Origin: Dendrophyllia cribrosa
Lineage: Eukaryota > Cnidaria > Anthozoa > Scleractinia > Dendrophylliidae
DNA: 64,000 nt
Direction of reading: 5' to 3'
NCBI GenBank assembly: GCA_024195265.1
Contig: JAJLRJ010000006.1
Coordinates: 5,756,615 to 5,820,614 of the forward strand
This document shows positions 62,901 through 64,000 of this stretch, one piece after another. Below the pieces are notes generated by a model that did no database searches, was not told the DNA's origin, and was given only the letters and a program-made list of their open reading frames with translations. Each line of letters begins with the position of its first letter. Position 1 is the stretch's first letter. The position numbers were made by a program, and so were the translations under genes.

Positions 62901-64000
62901 TTCTGCTATCGACAATTAGTCACATTTTGTATTTTTGTTCTTATATGGGCTTATTGAAGCAACATTAACCAAGACATCAAAATGATCTGAATAATGATGC
63001 TAAATTTACCACAACAGCGAGGTCATGTCAAAAATCATCTCAATTACAGGACTTTAACAAGGCCTGGATTGAATTACAGAAATAGGAACAGAATTTTCAT
63101 CATATAAGTTCTGAGAAGTCTGAAGCGTAATCAGCAATGATTAATTCTACCTATTTAACAACTTTTAAAAAATCACTTCCAAAGATGAATAACTGAATTA
63201 TCCCCCAACTGCAAGACAGACAATCATGTTTACAGGTTTCAAATATTTGACACTTATTTGTTAAGTATTTGAAATGAGCAAAGGTTTTCAGAGCTGTCAA
63301 ACTGTCTGCAGTTCTGCTAAGCATTTTTACTCCTGTCATATCTTCTCCATTTTCATGTCACTCAACTAACTGCAAAAAATCCTGGATATTTATATCCCGT
63401 AAAGGAAACTTGTTTATAGAAAAGAGCAAGATATATTTCATCTGCGTTAAGGTATGTCCAAATATTAACAGCTGTCTTGGAAAATTGAGATTAACATTTC
63501 AAGATTAACATCCAACATCAATGGAAATAATTACATCAAAACGGTGATGAAAAGAATGAGTAACAAATTTGGTAAAATGAAAAGAAATCGTTGTCGTTTG
63601 GTAGTGGGCTTTTCTTTGCATTGTAAACTAGTTTTCAGAAAAATGAGCACAGATTTTGGAAATATATTAAGATATAATTTTGCACCTTATCGCTAGAATT
63701 TTAGTAATTAAATTAGTACGGTCCCAGTGGCAAGGTAAAATTGTACAACTGTGAGAAATTAACTAGCTCAATTAAATTTCCATAACTTTTTACTTTATCT
63801 GATTTCCAATCGACAATGTAAAGAATGAAATGTTTTCGTTAAAATTGCCGTCTGCACGCATTCACATCCAAACGCAAACTTTTAATAGCCTTGACTTCCA
63901 GGAAACAATGTGAACATTGCACTGTACAATTTCTTTCTTTCTTTGTTAATTGAGTAGCCCGTTTGATGTGTTAATCACACTTGATGTGCAGATTGAGACG
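62901..64000. other. RBKS intron or upstream, no gene seen
   Basis: AT-rich. Short minus-strand frames (for example 63151-63339) show no ribokinase similarity and no splice context. Confidence 0.4.

Noticed and set aside
61500..64000. Missing N-terminal RBKS exons
   Set aside because: I searched the minus strand for a GGKGANQ-type motif with splice sites and found none; these exons are presumed to be beyond the window.

Overview
The window is animal nuclear DNA and almost certainly comes from a cnidarian, most likely a stony coral. Genes are intron-rich with GT-AG introns, the DNA is AT-rich and dense in short inverted-repeat elements, and the first 22 kb carries tandem copies of a secreted fibrinogen-like gene of the coral 'uncharacterized skeletal organic matrix protein 5' type. 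The species call is inference; the eukaryotic call rests on the splice structure.

Region 1 (1-22.1 kb) is a tandem segmental duplication. Two nearly identical units of about 10.6 and 9.4 kb each carry an intact four-exon gene (470-2245 and 11096-12872), followed by a third, more diverged unit whose copy is decayed: start codon lost, +1 frameshift, polyadenylation signal lost. Aligning units 1 and 2 exposes unit-specific insertions with empty sites, which define several small transposons.

Region 2 (about 22.6-38.6 kb) holds MLH3, a MutL-family mismatch-repair and meiotic endonuclease gene, on the minus strand. Nine exons join in perfect phase (4014 nt, 1338 codons) and include the DQHA metal-binding motif. 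Introns are filled with satellite arrays, SINE-like copies and long hairpins. MLH3 stands head to head with MRPL33 (mitochondrial ribosomal protein bL33m, 38.9-41.1 kb, plus strand), whose ATG is split by an intron.

Region 3 (42186-50973) is an 8.8-kb DNA transposon with perfect 41-bp terminal inverted repeats and flanking TAATAA direct repeats. It carries two divergent intronless transcription units. One encodes a 531-aa SAM-like protein with internal 31-aa repeats. The other is a long reading frame of about 1458 codons that looks like a DDE transposase fused to a cysteine-peptidase-like domain, interrupted by one in-frame TAA that separates the first catalytic Asp from the rest of the triad. 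I cannot assign it to a named superfamily; it is the best candidate here for something undescribed.

Region 4 (54.9 kb to the window end) is the 3' part of ribokinase (RBKS) on the minus strand: six exons, with the 5' exons outside the window. MRPL33 and RBKS are convergent neighbours, as I recall them being in human, so this looks like ancient microsynteny with the transposon dropped into the intergenic gap.
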